Shown here: positions 43,664 through 52,530 of the stretch, in pieces
Layout of the letters: each line of letters opens with the position of its first letter
Numbering within the stretch: position 1 is the first letter of the stretch
Assembly: GCF_022179085.1 (NCBI RefSeq)
Contig: NZ_BPQE01000011.1
Location: 62,001-126,000 of the forward strand
DNA from: Methylobacterium aerolatum
Lineage (GTDB): Bacteria > Pseudomonadota > Alphaproteobacteria > Rhizobiales > Beijerinckiaceae
DNA: 64,000 bases
Direction of reading: 5' to 3'
Program-made: the position numbers and the translations under genes
Notes under the pieces: generated by a model
What the model was told of the DNA's origin: nothing
The model's database searches: none
What the model saw: only the letters and a program-made list of their open reading frames with translations

Positions 43664-44752
43664 ATGTACGTGGCCGTGAAGGGCGGTGAGGCCGCCATCG
43701 ACAACGCGCACCGGCTCCTCGCGGAGGTCCGCCGGGGCGACCCCACGGTGCCGGAACTCACCGTCGCGCAGATCCGCGAGCAGATGGCCTTGCTGGTCGA
43801 TCGGGTGATGGCCGAGGGCTCGCTCCACGATCCCGACCTCGCGGCGCTGGCCCTCAAGCAGACGCGGGGCGACGTGGTGGAGGCGGTGTTCCTCGTGCGC
43901 GCCTTCCGAACGACGCTGCCGCGTTTCGGCGCCTCGGTCCCCCTCGACACCGGAGCGATGACGCTGACCCGCCGCATTTCTGCGACCTTCAAGGATCTGC
44001 CCGGCGGGCAGGTGCTCGGGCCGACCTTCGATTACACCCATCGCCTCGTGGATTTCGCCCTCGCCGAGCAAGGCGACCCCGAGCCCGCCGCCGAGGCCGA
44101 GCCCCGCGCCGATGCCGCCCTCACGCCCCGCGTCACCGATCTCCTCGGCCGTGACGGTCTGATCGAATCCTCGCCGCCGGACGACGGCGCGCCGCTCGGC
44201 GACATCACCCGCGAGCCGGTGGACTATCCCTGCGACCGGGCCACACGGCTCCAGGCGCTCGCCCGGGGTGACGAGGGCTTCATCCTGGCCCTCGGCTACG
44301 CGACCCAGCGCGGCTACGGCCGCACCCACCCCTTCGTGGGCGAGGTGCGGGTGGGCCATGTGGCGGTGGAGTTCGTGCCGGAGGAACTGGGCTTCCCCGT
44401 CCCGTTGGGGACGGTGCCGGTGACCGAGTGCCAAATGGTCAACCAGTTCAAGGGCTCCCGCGCGGTGCCGCCGCAATTCACCCGCGGCTACGGTCTCGCC
44501 TTCGGCCAAAGCGAGCGCAAGGCCATGGCCATGGCCCTCGTGGACCGGGCGCTAAGGGCGGAGGAGCTGGGCGAGCCCATCGTAAGCCCGGCCCAGGACC
44601 AGGAATTCGTCCTTGCCCATTGCGACAGCCTCCAGGCGACGGGCTTCGTGGAGCACCTGAAGCTGCCCCACTACGTCGATTTCCAGGCCGAGCTGGAGCT
44701 GGTTCGCCGGATGCGGGCCGAGTTCGAGGACGCGCGGGAGGCTGCGGAATGA
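43664..44752 (+). CDS. phnI: C-P lyase complex subunit PhnI
   Basis: A 362-residue PhnI starting MYVAVKGGEAAIDNAHRLLA, with LDTGAMTLTRRISATFKDLP and RGYGLAFGQSERKAMAMALV. PhnI catalyses adenine displacement from ATP by phosphonate within the PhnGHIL assembly; alone it has nucleosidase activity in E. coli. Length and motifs are normal. Its stop codon overlaps the phnJ ATG by four bases. Confidence 0.96.
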   Translation: MYVAVKGGEAAIDNAHRLLAEVRRGDPTVPELTVAQIREQMALLVDRVMAEGSLHDPDLAALALKQTRGDVVEAVFLVRAFRTTLPRFGASVPLDTGAMTLTRRISATFKDLPGGQVLGPTFDYTHRLVDFALAEQGDPEPAAEAEPRADAALTPRVTDLLGRDGLIESSPPDDGAPLGDITREPVDYPCDRATRLQALARGDEGFILALGYATQRGYGRTHPFVGEVRVGHVAVEFVPEELGFPVPLGTVPVTECQMVNQFKGSRAVPPQFTRGYGLAFGQSERKAMAMALVDRALRAEELGEPIVSPAQDQEFVLAHCDSLQATGFVEHLKLPHYVDFQAELELVRRMRAEFEDAREAAE

Positions 44753-45783
44753 GCGACACGCACGATTCTCCCTCCCCCCTCTGCGGGGGAGGGTACCCTG
44801 CGCAGCAGGGGGAGAGAGGGGAGCCCGGCTTGAGGATAGGGCGTCGCGCGGCGGACGGCGATGAGCTTCGTCCTGCACCGTCGCTCCCCTCTCCCGACCC
44901 CCTCCGGGGGCCACCCTCCCCCGTAGAGGGGGGAGGGAAGTCGTCGGCGCCGGCCACCTACAACTTCGCCTACCTGGACGAGGGCACCAAGCGGATGATC
45001 CGCCGCGCCCTGCTGAAGGCGGTGGCCGTGCCGGGCTATCAGGTGCCCTTCGCCTCCCGCGAGATGCCGATGCCCTACGGCTGGGGCACGGGCGGGGTGC
45101 AGGTGACGGCGGCGATCCTCGGCCGGTCGGACGTGCTCAAGGTCATCGACCAGGGCGCCGACGACACGACGAACGCCGTCTCGATCCGCCGCTTCTTCGC
45201 CAGGACGGCGGGCGTCGCCACCACGACCCGCACCGCCGAGGCCACCGTCATCCAGACCCGCCACCGCATCCCGGAGGCCCCCCTCACCGAGGGGCAGACG
45301 CTGGTCTATCAGGTGCCGATCCCCGAGCCCCTGCGCTTCCTCGAACCGCGCGAGACCGAGACGCGCCAGATGCATGCGCTCGCCGAATACGGCCTGATGC
45401 ATGTGAAGCTCTACGAGGACATCAGCCGCCACGGCCACATCGCGACCACCTACGCCTACCCGGTCGAGGTTGCGGGCCGCTACGTGATGGACCCGTCGCC
45501 GACGCCGAAGTTCGACAACCCAAAGATGGACGATTGCCCGGCGCTGCAACTCTTCGGTGCGGGCCGCGAACGCCGCATCTACGCCGTGCCACCCTACACG
45601 ACGGTCAGGAGCCTCGATTTCGAAGATCACCCGTTCCGCGTGCAGACCTTCAGCGAGCCCTGCGCCCTGTGCGGCGCCAAGGGGCACTACCTCGACGAGG
45701 TCGTCACCGACGACGCGGGCGGCCGGATGTTCGTGTGCTCCGACACCGATGCCTGCGAGACCCGCCGGGAGGACGCGCGATGA
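44749..45783 (+). CDS. phnJ: C-P lyase PhnJ with an in-frame repeat insertion at the N-terminus
   Basis: A 344-residue radical-SAM C-P lyase that releases the alkane from 5-phosphoribosyl 1-phosphonate. The C-terminal cluster motif CALC-x21-C-x5-C is intact (CX2CX21CX5C as in E. coli). From YNFAYLDEGTKRMIRRALLK at residue 71 on, the protein looks normal. Residues about 7-69 (Pro/Gly-rich, e.g. SPSPLCGGG and PSPVEGGGK) are encoded by a palindromic element and explain the excess of 63 residues over E. coli PhnJ (281). Start ATG overlaps phnI; the downstream frame has no better ATG before YNFAYL. Confidence 0.95.
   Translation: MSDTHDSPSPLCGGGYPAQQGERGEPGLRIGRRAADGDELRPAPSLPSPDPLRGPPSPVEGGGKSSAPATYNFAYLDEGTKRMIRRALLKAVAVPGYQVPFASREMPMPYGWGTGGVQVTAAILGRSDVLKVIDQGADDTTNAVSIRRFFARTAGVATTTRTAEATVIQTRHRIPEAPLTEGQTLVYQVPIPEPLRFLEPRETETRQMHALAEYGLMHVKLYEDISRHGHIATTYAYPVEVAGRYVMDPSPTPKFDNPKMDDCPALQLFGAGRERRIYAVPPYTTVRSLDFEDHPFRVQTFSEPCALCGAKGHYLDEVVTDDAGGRMFVCSDTDACETRREDAR
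44769..44938. repeat. 170-bp element with terminal inverted repeats inside phnJ
   Basis: Left end TCCCTCCCCCCTCTGCGGGG (44769 on) and right end complement TCCCTCCCCCCTCTACGGGG (ending 44938) match over about 26 bp with one mismatch. An inner pair GGGGGAGAGAGGGGAG / CTCCCCTCTCCCGACCCCC continues the pairing. It is a non-coding MITE-like or REP-doublet structure read through in frame by phnJ. Confidence 0.88.
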
Positions 45784-46550
45784 CGCCCCTGCTCTCCGCC
45801 CAAAGCCTGACCAAGACCTACGGTGGCCGCACGGCCTGCGCCGGCGTCGATCTCGACGTCACCGAAGGCGAGGTGCTGGCGATCGTAGGCGAGTCGGGCT
45901 CCGGCAAATCCACCCTTCTCTCGATGCTCGCGGGCGAGCTGGCCCCGGATTCCGGCGAGATCCGCTACCGCGACCGGGAGGGCCGGGTGAGGGCGCTCCA
46001 CGAGATCGGCCCCGCCGAATTGCGGGCGCTGTCCCGTACCGACTGGGGCTTCGTCCGCCAGGACGCGGCGCAGGGACTGCGCATGGGGGTCTCGGCCGGC
46101 GGCAACGTGGGCGAGCGACTGATGGGGCTAGGCGAGCGCCATTACGGACATATCCGCACCCGCGCCCTCAACTGGCTCGACCGGGTGGAGATCGCCGCCG
46201 ACCGGATCGACGATCCGCCGACGCGCTTCTCCGGCGGGATGCGCCAGCGCCTGCAGATCGCCCGCAACCTCGTCACCGCGCCGCGCCTCGTGCTGATGGA
46301 CGAGCCGACCTCCGGCCTCGACGTGTCGGTGCAGGCGCGCCTCCTCGACCTGATCCGGCGGCTGTCCGGGGAGCTGGGCTTGGCGGTGATCATCGTCACC
46401 CATGACCTCGCCGTGGCGCGGCTCCTCTCCCACCGCATCGCCGTGATGCGGGCGGGCCGGGTGGTGGAGACCGGCCTCACCGATCAGGTTCTGGACGACC
46501 CCGCCGACGCCTACACCCAACTCCTCGTCTCCTCGGTGCTCGCCGCATGA
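45780..46550 (+). CDS. phnK: C-P lyase ABC-type subunit PhnK
   Basis: A 256-residue ABC-family ATPase with Walker A GESGSGKST, FSGGMRQRLQIARNL and LVLMDEPTSGLD. PhnK docks on PhnJ in the C-P lyase complex rather than on a permease. Its Walker and signature motifs are complete. Start ATG overlaps the phnJ stop (ATGA), and the phnL ATG overlaps its own stop. Confidence 0.95.
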   Translation: MTPLLSAQSLTKTYGGRTACAGVDLDVTEGEVLAIVGESGSGKSTLLSMLAGELAPDSGEIRYRDREGRVRALHEIGPAELRALSRTDWGFVRQDAAQGLRMGVSAGGNVGERLMGLGERHYGHIRTRALNWLDRVEIAADRIDDPPTRFSGGMRQRLQIARNLVTAPRLVLMDEPTSGLDVSVQARLLDLIRRLSGELGLAVIIVTHDLAVARLLSHRIAVMRAGRVVETGLTDQVLDDPADAYTQLLVSSVLAA

Positions 46551-47251
46551 CAGCCGCCCTCGAATTCCGCGACGTCGCCAAGAGCTTCACCCTGCACCTG
46601 CGCGGCGGCACCGTGCTGCCGGTGGTGGCGGGCGCGAGCTTCTCCGTCGCCCCCGGCGAATGCGCCGTGCTGTGGGGACCTTCCGGCACCGGAAAATCCT
46701 CCCTGGTGCGCATGGCCTACGGCAATTACCGCTGCGATTCCGGCGCGATCCTCGTGCGCGACGGCGGGCGGGTGGTGGACGTGGCCTCGGCCTCCCCCCG
46801 GGAGGTGCTGGCCCTGCGGCAGCGGACCATCGCTTACGTCTCGCAATTCCTGCGGGTCATCCCCCGTGTCTCCGCCCGGGACGTGGTTGAGGCGGCGGGC
46901 CGCGAGGGCGGCCTGCCGGACGCCGAGGCGCGCGCGCGGGCGGGCGATCTGCTCGCCCGGCTCAACCTGCCGGAGCGGCTGTGGAATTTGCCGCCTGCCA
47001 CCTTCTCCGGCGGCGAGCAGCAGCGCGTGAACATCGCCCGCGGACTGATCGCGCCGCGCCCGATCCTGCTCCTCGACGAGCCCACCGCCTCCCTCGATGC
47101 GCCCAACCGCGCCGTGGTGGCGGAACTCATCGCGGAGCGCCGGGCGGCGGGCGCGGCGATCCTCGGCATCGTCCACGATGCCGGGATGCGCGAGGCGATC
47201 GGCGGCCGGATCATCGACGTCACGCAATTCGGCACCGCGCGGGCGGCGTGA
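46547..47251 (+). CDS. phnL: C-P lyase subunit PhnL
   Basis: A 234-residue ABC-family ATPase starting MTAALEFRDVAKSFTLHLRG, with Walker A GPSGTGKSS, FSGGEQQRVNIARGL and ILLLDEPTASLD, and the PhnL-specific VSQFLRVIPRVSARDVV. Together with PhnGHI it forms alpha-D-ribose 1-phosphonate 5-triphosphate from phosphonate and ATP. The GTG/ATG overlap with phnK suggests coupled translation. A REP element separates it from phnM. Confidence 0.95.
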   Translation: MTAALEFRDVAKSFTLHLRGGTVLPVVAGASFSVAPGECAVLWGPSGTGKSSLVRMAYGNYRCDSGAILVRDGGRVVDVASASPREVLALRQRTIAYVSQFLRVIPRVSARDVVEAAGREGGLPDAEARARAGDLLARLNLPERLWNLPPATFSGGEQQRVNIARGLIAPRPILLLDEPTASLDAPNRAVVAELIAERRAAGAAILGIVHDAGMREAIGGRIIDVTQFGTARAA

Positions 47252-47271
47252 GGCCAGGGACATGACACGTC

Positions 47272-47362
47272 GTCATTGCGAGCGGAGCGAAGCAATCCAG
47301 GGAGGCGCCATGGTCGGCGGTGCCCCGCCGTCCTGGATTGCTCCGCTCCGCTCGCAATGACG
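47272..47362. repeat. REP-like palindromic element, copy 11, between phnL and phnM
   Basis: GTCATTGCGAGCGGAGCGAA at the left and GCTCCGCTCCGCTCGCAATG at the right, near-perfect. It lies inside the phn operon without breaking a gene; phnM is still on the same strand 25 bp further. Confidence 0.92.
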
Positions 47363-47386
47363 GAGGAGAGAGGCAACGGGACTCCC

Positions 47387-48523
47387 ATGACCGACTTCAC
47401 GATCGAGAACGCCGCCCTCGTCCTGCCCGACCGGGTGCAGCACGGCTGGCTCGCGGTGGTGGACGGGCGCATCGCCGAGATCGGCGAGGGGAAGGCGCCG
47501 GAGCGCGGCCTCGACCTCGGCGGCGACCACCTCATCCCCGGCCTCGTCGAGTTGCACACCGACCATCTGGAGAGCCATTATGCGCCCCGGCCGAAGGTGC
47601 GCTGGCACCCGCTGGGCGCCGTGCTCGCCTACGACGCGCAGATCGCGGCGTCCGGCATCACCACGGTGTTCGATTCGCTGCGCGCCGGCAGCGACCCCGA
47701 CGGCAGCGGCCTCGGCTCCGAACTCGATGCCCTCGCCGACGCCCTCGACACCGCCCGCAGCGGCGATCTGCTCCGGGCCGACCACCGCACCCACCTGCGC
47801 TGCGAACTGCCCTCCGAGGACGTGATCCCCACGGTCGAGGCCTTCGCCGAGCGCCACCGCATCGACCTGATCTCGCTGATGGACCACACGCCGGGCCAGC
47901 GTCAGTTCCGGGACATCGGCAAGTACGAGACCTACGCCACGCGGGGCGGGCGCTCGCTGGACGAGGTGCGCAAGGCCACCGCCTGGAAGATCGAGAAGGG
48001 CACGGCCCTCAACGCCGTGAACCGTCCGGCCCTCGTGGCCCTGGCCCGCTCGAAGGCCATTCCGCTCGCGAGCCACGACGACACGACGCTCGCCGATGTC
48101 GGCCTCGCGGCGAGCGAGGGCGTGACGCTCGCCGAGTTCCCCACCACCCGCGAGGCGGCGGAGGCCGCCCACGGCCGGGGCATCACGGTGATGATGGGGG
48201 CGCCCAACCTCCTGCGCGGCGGCTCGCATTCCGGCAACGTGGCGGCGCAGGACCTCGCGGAGGCCGGCCTCCTCGATATCCTGTCCTCGGATTACGTGCC
48301 CGCGAGCCTCGCCATGGCGGCATTCATGATTCCGGAGCGGGTACCCGGCATCGGCCTGCCCGCCGCCGTCGCGACGGTGACCGCCAACCCCGCCCGCGCC
48401 ACCGGCCTGACCGACCGGGGCGCCCTGCGGCCGGGCCTGCGCGCCGACCTCGCCCGGGTGCGCCTCGCGGACGGCCTGCCCGTCATGCGCGAGGTGTGGC
48501 GCGCCGGGATGCGGGTGGCCTGA
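47387..48523 (+). CDS. phnM: alpha-D-ribose 1-methylphosphonate 5-triphosphate diphosphatase
   Basis: A 378-residue amidohydrolase-superfamily enzyme. The metal site is in LVELHTDHLESHYAPRP (about 51-67), and later SLMDHTPGQRQFRD and LASHDDTT supply further ligands; the C-terminal SGGSHSGNVAAQDLAE-like region is typical of PhnM. It removes pyrophosphate from the ribosyl phosphonate triphosphate, giving the PhnJ substrate. ATG at 47387 chosen because upstream in-frame sequence is the REP element. Its stop overlaps the phnN start (TGATG). Confidence 0.95.
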   Translation: MTDFTIENAALVLPDRVQHGWLAVVDGRIAEIGEGKAPERGLDLGGDHLIPGLVELHTDHLESHYAPRPKVRWHPLGAVLAYDAQIAASGITTVFDSLRAGSDPDGSGLGSELDALADALDTARSGDLLRADHRTHLRCELPSEDVIPTVEAFAERHRIDLISLMDHTPGQRQFRDIGKYETYATRGGRSLDEVRKATAWKIEKGTALNAVNRPALVALARSKAIPLASHDDTTLADVGLAASEGVTLAEFPTTREAAEAAHGRGITVMMGAPNLLRGGSHSGNVAAQDLAEAGLLDILSSDYVPASLAMAAFMIPERVPGIGLPAAVATVTANPARATGLTDRGALRPGLRADLARVRLADGLPVMREVWRAGMRVA

Positions 48524-49059
48524 TGCCCTTCGTCCTCATCGTCGGTCCGAGCGGGGCGGGCAAGGACACCCTGATCCGCCTCGCGCGGGACACCCTGGCG
48601 GGGGACGGACGCTTCGTCTTCCCCCGCCGCCTCGTCACGCGGCCCCCCTCCGCCGACGAGGACAACATCGCCCTCGCGGAGGACGCCTTCGCCGAGGGCG
48701 AGGCGACCGGGCGGTTCGCGCTGAGCTGGAGGGCACACGGCCTCGGCTACGCCTTGCCCGACGAGGCGGGCGTGCTGGCCCGCGACGGCCGCATCGTGGT
48801 GAGCAACGTCTCCCGCCGGATCGTGGAGGAGGCACGGGCGCGCTTTCCCGGCACCACGGTCGTCGCCGTCACGGCGCCGCCGGACATCCTGGCCCGCCGC
48901 CTCGCCGCCCGCGGCCGGGCGGAGGACGGCGACCTCGCGGCTCGCCTCGCCCGGACGATGAGCGTCGCGCCTGACCTGACCATCGACAATTCCGGCCCGC
49001 CGGAGGAGGGGGCCGCGCGGCTGATCGCGTTCTTGAAGGCGGGCACCGATCGGCCCTGA
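48523..49059 (+). CDS. phnN: ribose 1,5-bisphosphate phosphokinase
   Basis: A 178-residue P-loop kinase, guanylate-kinase-like. Walker A is GPSGAGKDT near residue 8; FPRRLVTRPPSADEDN and FALSWRAHGLGYALP bind substrate. PhnN phosphorylates ribose 1,5-bisphosphate to PRPP, the end of the C-P lyase route. Last gene of the phn operon; a REP element follows 10 bp later. Confidence 0.94.
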   Translation: MPFVLIVGPSGAGKDTLIRLARDTLAGDGRFVFPRRLVTRPPSADEDNIALAEDAFAEGEATGRFALSWRAHGLGYALPDEAGVLARDGRIVVSNVSRRIVEEARARFPGTTVVAVTAPPDILARRLAARGRAEDGDLAARLARTMSVAPDLTIDNSGPPEEGAARLIAFLKAGTDRP

Positions 49060-49069
49060 ACCCCTCGCC

Positions 49070-49160
49070 GTCATTGCGAGCGCAGCGACGCAGTCCAGTG
49101 CAGCCAAACCTCGATGGATGGGGCGTTTCCCTGGATTGCTTCTCCGCGCTCGCAATGACG
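49070..49160. repeat. REP-like palindromic element, copy 12
   Basis: GTCATTGCGAGCGCAGCGAC at the left and TTCTCCGCGCTCGCAATGAC at the right, between convergent phnN and the SCO gene; it may help terminate both. Confidence 0.9.
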
Positions 49161-49170
49161 AAGGCGGACG

Positions 49171-49752
49171 TCACATCCGCTTGGACAGTTCGGCCGCCGT
49201 CTTGTCGGGCGTGCGGGAGATGTCGAGGGCGCCGAGGAAGCGGTTCTTCGCGTCCATCACGTAGACGATGGCCGTGTGCTCCATCACGTACTCGCCGTTC
49301 TTGTCCGGCACTTTGCGGGCATAGGCGCGGAAAGACTTCTCCACCGCCGAGACCTGCTCGGGTGTGCCGGTCAAGCCGGTGATGCGCGGGTCGAAACTCG
49401 ACAGGTACGTCTTCAGGCTCGCCGGGTCGTCCCGCTCGGGATCGACGGTGATGAAGGCGACCTTCATGTCCTTGCCCTTCGGCCCCAGCGCCGCCAGCAC
49501 GTCGGAGATCTGCTGAAGGGTCGTGGGGCACACGTCGGGGCAGTGGGTGAAGCCGAAGAAGACGAGGTGCGTCGCCCCGGCGAAGTCCTTCTCCGTGACG
49601 GTGCGCCCGTCCTGATCGGTCAACGTGAAGGGGCCGCCCACGGCGGCGGTCGCCACCGGCACGGCCTCGGGCCGCAGCATGATGAAGGCGGCCGCCGTGA
49701 TGCCGACGAGCCCGAGGCTGAAGGCGAGGAGCGGAAGGAGGGCGCGGCGCAT
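49171..49752 (-). CDS. SCO1/SenC-family copper chaperone/thioredoxin-like protein
   Basis: A 193-residue protein with an N-terminal TM anchor (about 5-25) and a periplasmic thioredoxin fold. The metal-binding motif is FTHCPDVCPTTL (CxxxC), and the distal ligand His is in MEHTAIVYVMD. SCO proteins deliver copper to the CuA site of cytochrome oxidase. The ATG at 49752 is preferred; an upstream frame to 49806 adds residues with no similarity. Convergent with phnN. Confidence 0.93.
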   Translation of the reverse strand: MRRALLPLLAFSLGLVGITAAAFIMLRPEAVPVATAAVGGPFTLTDQDGRTVTEKDFAGATHLVFFGFTHCPDVCPTTLQQISDVLAALGPKGKDMKVAFITVDPERDDPASLKTYLSSFDPRITGLTGTPEQVSAVEKSFRAYARKVPDKNGEYVMEHTAIVYVMDAKNRFLGALDISRTPDKTAAELSKRM

Positions 49753-49842
49753 GTGCAAAGGAACCCCGGCACGGACAGGCCGGGGAAGTGCACCGAACGC
49801 GCCCACCCCGCAAGCGGGCGCGTCGACGCCGGGCGTTTCGCC

Positions 49843-50370
49843 CTATTGCGGGCGGCCCGGAGCGGTGGCCGGCGTGGTCGCCTGTGCGTCCTTCGGCTTC
49901 TCCTTGCCGAGGTAGATGTATTCCGGCGCGGCCCGGAGCTGATCCTTGGTGGTGTCGATCACGGCCTTCAGGGTGTCGTTGTCGCCCCGGCTGACCTTCA
50001 CCGCCGACGGATCGATGGCGACGTACTTCGCGCCGATGCCGAGGAAGCCGCCGACGCCGACGATCCAGGCCTTCACCTGCTGCTTCTCGTCCAACACCAT
50101 GTCGGCCACCTGGCCGATCGTGTCGCCCGCGCCGTTGGTGATGCTGAGGCCGACGAGCTTGCTCGCCACCATGTCCTGCGGCGTCTGGGCGACGAATTTC
50201 GGACGCAGGTCGTCCGCCAGCGTCGCGGGCTTGGCGGGGACGGCGCCGGCATTGGCATCCGGGGCCGGGGTGGAGGCGGGGGCCGGATCCTGCGTCTGCG
50301 CGACGGCCGGGGTGAGGGCGGAGGCTGCGAGGGCGGCGGCCAGGGCGAAGGTCGTGAACGGGATGCGCAT
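49843..50370 (-). CDS. exported PRC-barrel domain protein
   Basis: A 175-residue protein with a signal peptide (MRIPFTTFALAAALAASALT, cleavage after AVA). An Ala/Pro-rich linker of about 40 residues follows, then one PRC-barrel-like domain (about 75-140: VGLSITNGAGDTIGQVADMV, GGFLGIGAKYVAIDPSAV). Such periplasmic PRC-barrel proteins are frequent in Hyphomicrobiales and of unknown role. Upstream in-frame codons to 50457 are not family-like. Confidence 0.82.
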   Translation of the reverse strand: MRIPFTTFALAAALAASALTPAVAQTQDPAPASTPAPDANAGAVPAKPATLADDLRPKFVAQTPQDMVASKLVGLSITNGAGDTIGQVADMVLDEKQQVKAWIVGVGGFLGIGAKYVAIDPSAVKVSRGDNDTLKAVIDTTKDQLRAAPEYIYLGKEKPKDAQATTPATAPGRPQ

Positions 50371-50568
50371 GGGCAGAGGGCCTTCCGGTCGGGGCTGCCG
50401 TGGACGACGGCGGCGCCCGCTCAAGGCGGCGCGGCGCCGCCCGGTTCCACGGCACATCTTGAAATCGTTGCGCTTTGCCGGCTGTTGGGCGCTCCCGCCT
50501 CAAACGGCCCCATGGTCCGCCCTCGGTGCCGCCGAACCGCCCCCCGACCCCGCCGCCCGGTCCCGCCC

Positions 50569-51045
50569 ATGCCCCGCCTCGTCCTCTACCAGCCCGACAT
50601 CCCGCAGAATGCCGGGACGATGATGCGGATGGCCGCCTGCCTCGGCGTGCCGGTGGAAATCGTGGAGCCGGCGGGGTTCGACGTCTCGGACCGGCACCTG
50701 CGCCGGTCGGGCCTCGACTATCTCGACCATGTGGCCATCACCCGCCACCGCTCCTTCGCGGCCTTCGAGGAATGGCGGAGGGGGGCGGGTGCCCGCCTCG
50801 TCCTCGCCACCACCAAGGGCGCCGTGCCGTATACGGACTTCGCCTTCCGCCCCGGCGATTGCCTGATGGTCGGCCGGGAATCGGCCGGCGTGCCGGTGGC
50901 GGTCCACGGGGCGGCCGATGCCCGCGTCGTCGTGCCAATGCGGGCGGGCCTCCGCTCCCTCAACGTCGCCGTCTCCGCCGCCATGATCCTCGGGGAGGTC
51001 CTGCGGCAGGTGAGCGGCGCAACGGAAACCGTCCTGCGGGCTTGA
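50569..51045 (+). CDS. trmL: tRNA (cytidine(34)-2'-O)-methyltransferase
   Basis: A 158-residue SPOUT methyltransferase of normal TrmL length. It begins MPRLVLYQPDIPQNAGTMMR (Asn/Gln for substrate), and the knotted SAM site is formed by LMVGRESAGVP and VPMRAGLRSLNVAVSAAMIL. It methylates the wobble nucleotide of tRNA-Leu isoacceptors as a dimer. ATG at 50569 starts the family-conserved N-terminus. It points away from the PRC-barrel gene. Confidence 0.94.
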   Translation: MPRLVLYQPDIPQNAGTMMRMAACLGVPVEIVEPAGFDVSDRHLRRSGLDYLDHVAITRHRSFAAFEEWRRGAGARLVLATTKGAVPYTDFAFRPGDCLMVGRESAGVPVAVHGAADARVVVPMRAGLRSLNVAVSAAMILGEVLRQVSGATETVLRA

Positions 51046-51102
51046 CCCGAGAGACGCCGCCCCGCGCGGCGGCATGTCCACGCCACCTGTCCGAGCGAAC
51101 CC

Positions 51103-52530
51103 TTGCCGAACACCGCCACGCCGCAGCCCTCCCGCCGCCACGCCGAGCTGGGTCCCGACTTCTTCGACGTCGTGGCGCCCGCCCGATTTCCGGCGACGAT
51201 CCTGCGCTACCGCAACCAGCGCTGGGCGGAGCGGGTCGGCCTCGGCGGCCTGACCGACGAGGCGTGGATCGCCCATTTCGGCCGGTTCGAGCCGCTGCCG
51301 GGCAGCTTCGAGGAGCCCCTGGCGCTCCGCTACCACGGCCACCAGTTCCGCTCGTACAACCCGGAACTGGGGGACGGGCGCGGCTTCCTCTTCGCGCAGC
51401 TGCACGATCTCGCAGACGGGCGGCTCCTCGATCTCGGCACCAAGGGCAGCGGCACCACGCCGTGGTCGCGCACCGCCGACGGCCGCCTGACCCTTAAGGG
51501 CGGCGTGCGCGAGGTGCTGGCGACCGCGCTCCTCGAAGCCCAGGGGGTCTACACCTCGAAGTCCTTCAGCCTGATCGAGACCGGCGAAAGCCTGATCCGC
51601 GGCGACGAGCCGTCGCCGACGCGCTCCTCCGTGCTGGTGCGCCTGTCCCACGGCCATCTCCGCATCGGCACCTTCCAGCGATTCCTCGCCCTGGACGAGC
51701 CGGGCAACATCGCCCGGCTCCTCGATCACACGATCCGGACGCACCGGCCGGAGCTGTGGCGCGATGCGCCGGAGGATCGCGCCGTCGCCTTCATGGAGGA
51801 CGTGACGGTCCGCGTGGCGCGGATGGGCGCGCAATGGGCGGCGGCGGGCTTCGTCCACGGGGTGCTCAACACCGACAACATCAACGTCACCGGGGAAAGC
51901 TTCGATTACGGGCCGTGGCGGTTCCTGCCGGTCTTCGACCCGCATTTCACGGCGGCCTATTTCGACCAGAGCGGGCTCTACAGCTTCGGCCGACAGCCCG
52001 AGGCGCTGTTCTGGAACCTCTGCCGCCTTGCGGATTGCCTGCTGACGCTCGCTCCGAAGGAGCGGCTGGAGGCGGCCCTTTCGGGCTTCGGCCCGGCCCT
52101 GCAGCAGGCGTTCGCGGAGGCGCTGTTCCGGCGCCTCGGCCTCGCGCCCGCCGACGGCCCGGCGACGGATCGCCTCGTGGCGGCGTCCTGGACATTCCTC
52201 GGAGACAGCCGGGCGCCCTTCGAGCGGTTCTTCTTCGATTGGTACGGCGGCCTCGCCGGCGCCGCGCGGGCCGAAGCGAGCCCGAGCGCGAGCATCTATG
52301 CCTCGGACGCCTTCGCCCCCGTCCGGGCCGCGCTCGAAGGGCTGTCCCCGGCGGAGGATGCGCGCCTCGATCACCCCTACTTCGCGGGCGAGCCCTGCAC
52401 GCTGCTGATCGAGGAGGTGGAGGCCCTGTGGGCGCCCATTGCGGAGCGCGACGATTGGTCGGCCTTCGCGGCCAAGCTCGCGGCGATCGAGACGATGGCC
52501 GACGCCTACGGGACTGCGCCGAGCGTGTGA
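51103..52530 (+). CDS. selO: protein adenylyltransferase SelO (YdiU/UPF0061 family)
   Basis: A 475-residue pseudokinase-fold AMPylator. Typical blocks are YHGHQFRSYNPELGDGRGFL, LGTKGSGTTPWSRTADGRLT, FSLIETGESLIRGDE-like residues and the catalytic-loop region GVLNTDNINVTGESFDYGPW. SelO transfers AMP to redox-related proteins. The start is a TTG; no in-frame ATG lies before the conserved N-terminus and the ribosome-binding site is weak. The C-terminus has no Cys/Sec-Ser-Ser redox tail, as in several bacterial versions. It overlaps the small convergent gene by 25 bp. Confidence 0.93.
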   Translation: MPNTATPQPSRRHAELGPDFFDVVAPARFPATILRYRNQRWAERVGLGGLTDEAWIAHFGRFEPLPGSFEEPLALRYHGHQFRSYNPELGDGRGFLFAQLHDLADGRLLDLGTKGSGTTPWSRTADGRLTLKGGVREVLATALLEAQGVYTSKSFSLIETGESLIRGDEPSPTRSSVLVRLSHGHLRIGTFQRFLALDEPGNIARLLDHTIRTHRPELWRDAPEDRAVAFMEDVTVRVARMGAQWAAAGFVHGVLNTDNINVTGESFDYGPWRFLPVFDPHFTAAYFDQSGLYSFGRQPEALFWNLCRLADCLLTLAPKERLEAALSGFGPALQQAFAEALFRRLGLAPADGPATDRLVAASWTFLGDSRAPFERFFFDWYGGLAGAARAEASPSASIYASDAFAPVRAALEGLSPAEDARLDHPYFAGEPCTLLIEEVEALWAPIAERDDWSAFAAKLAAIETMADAYGTAPSV

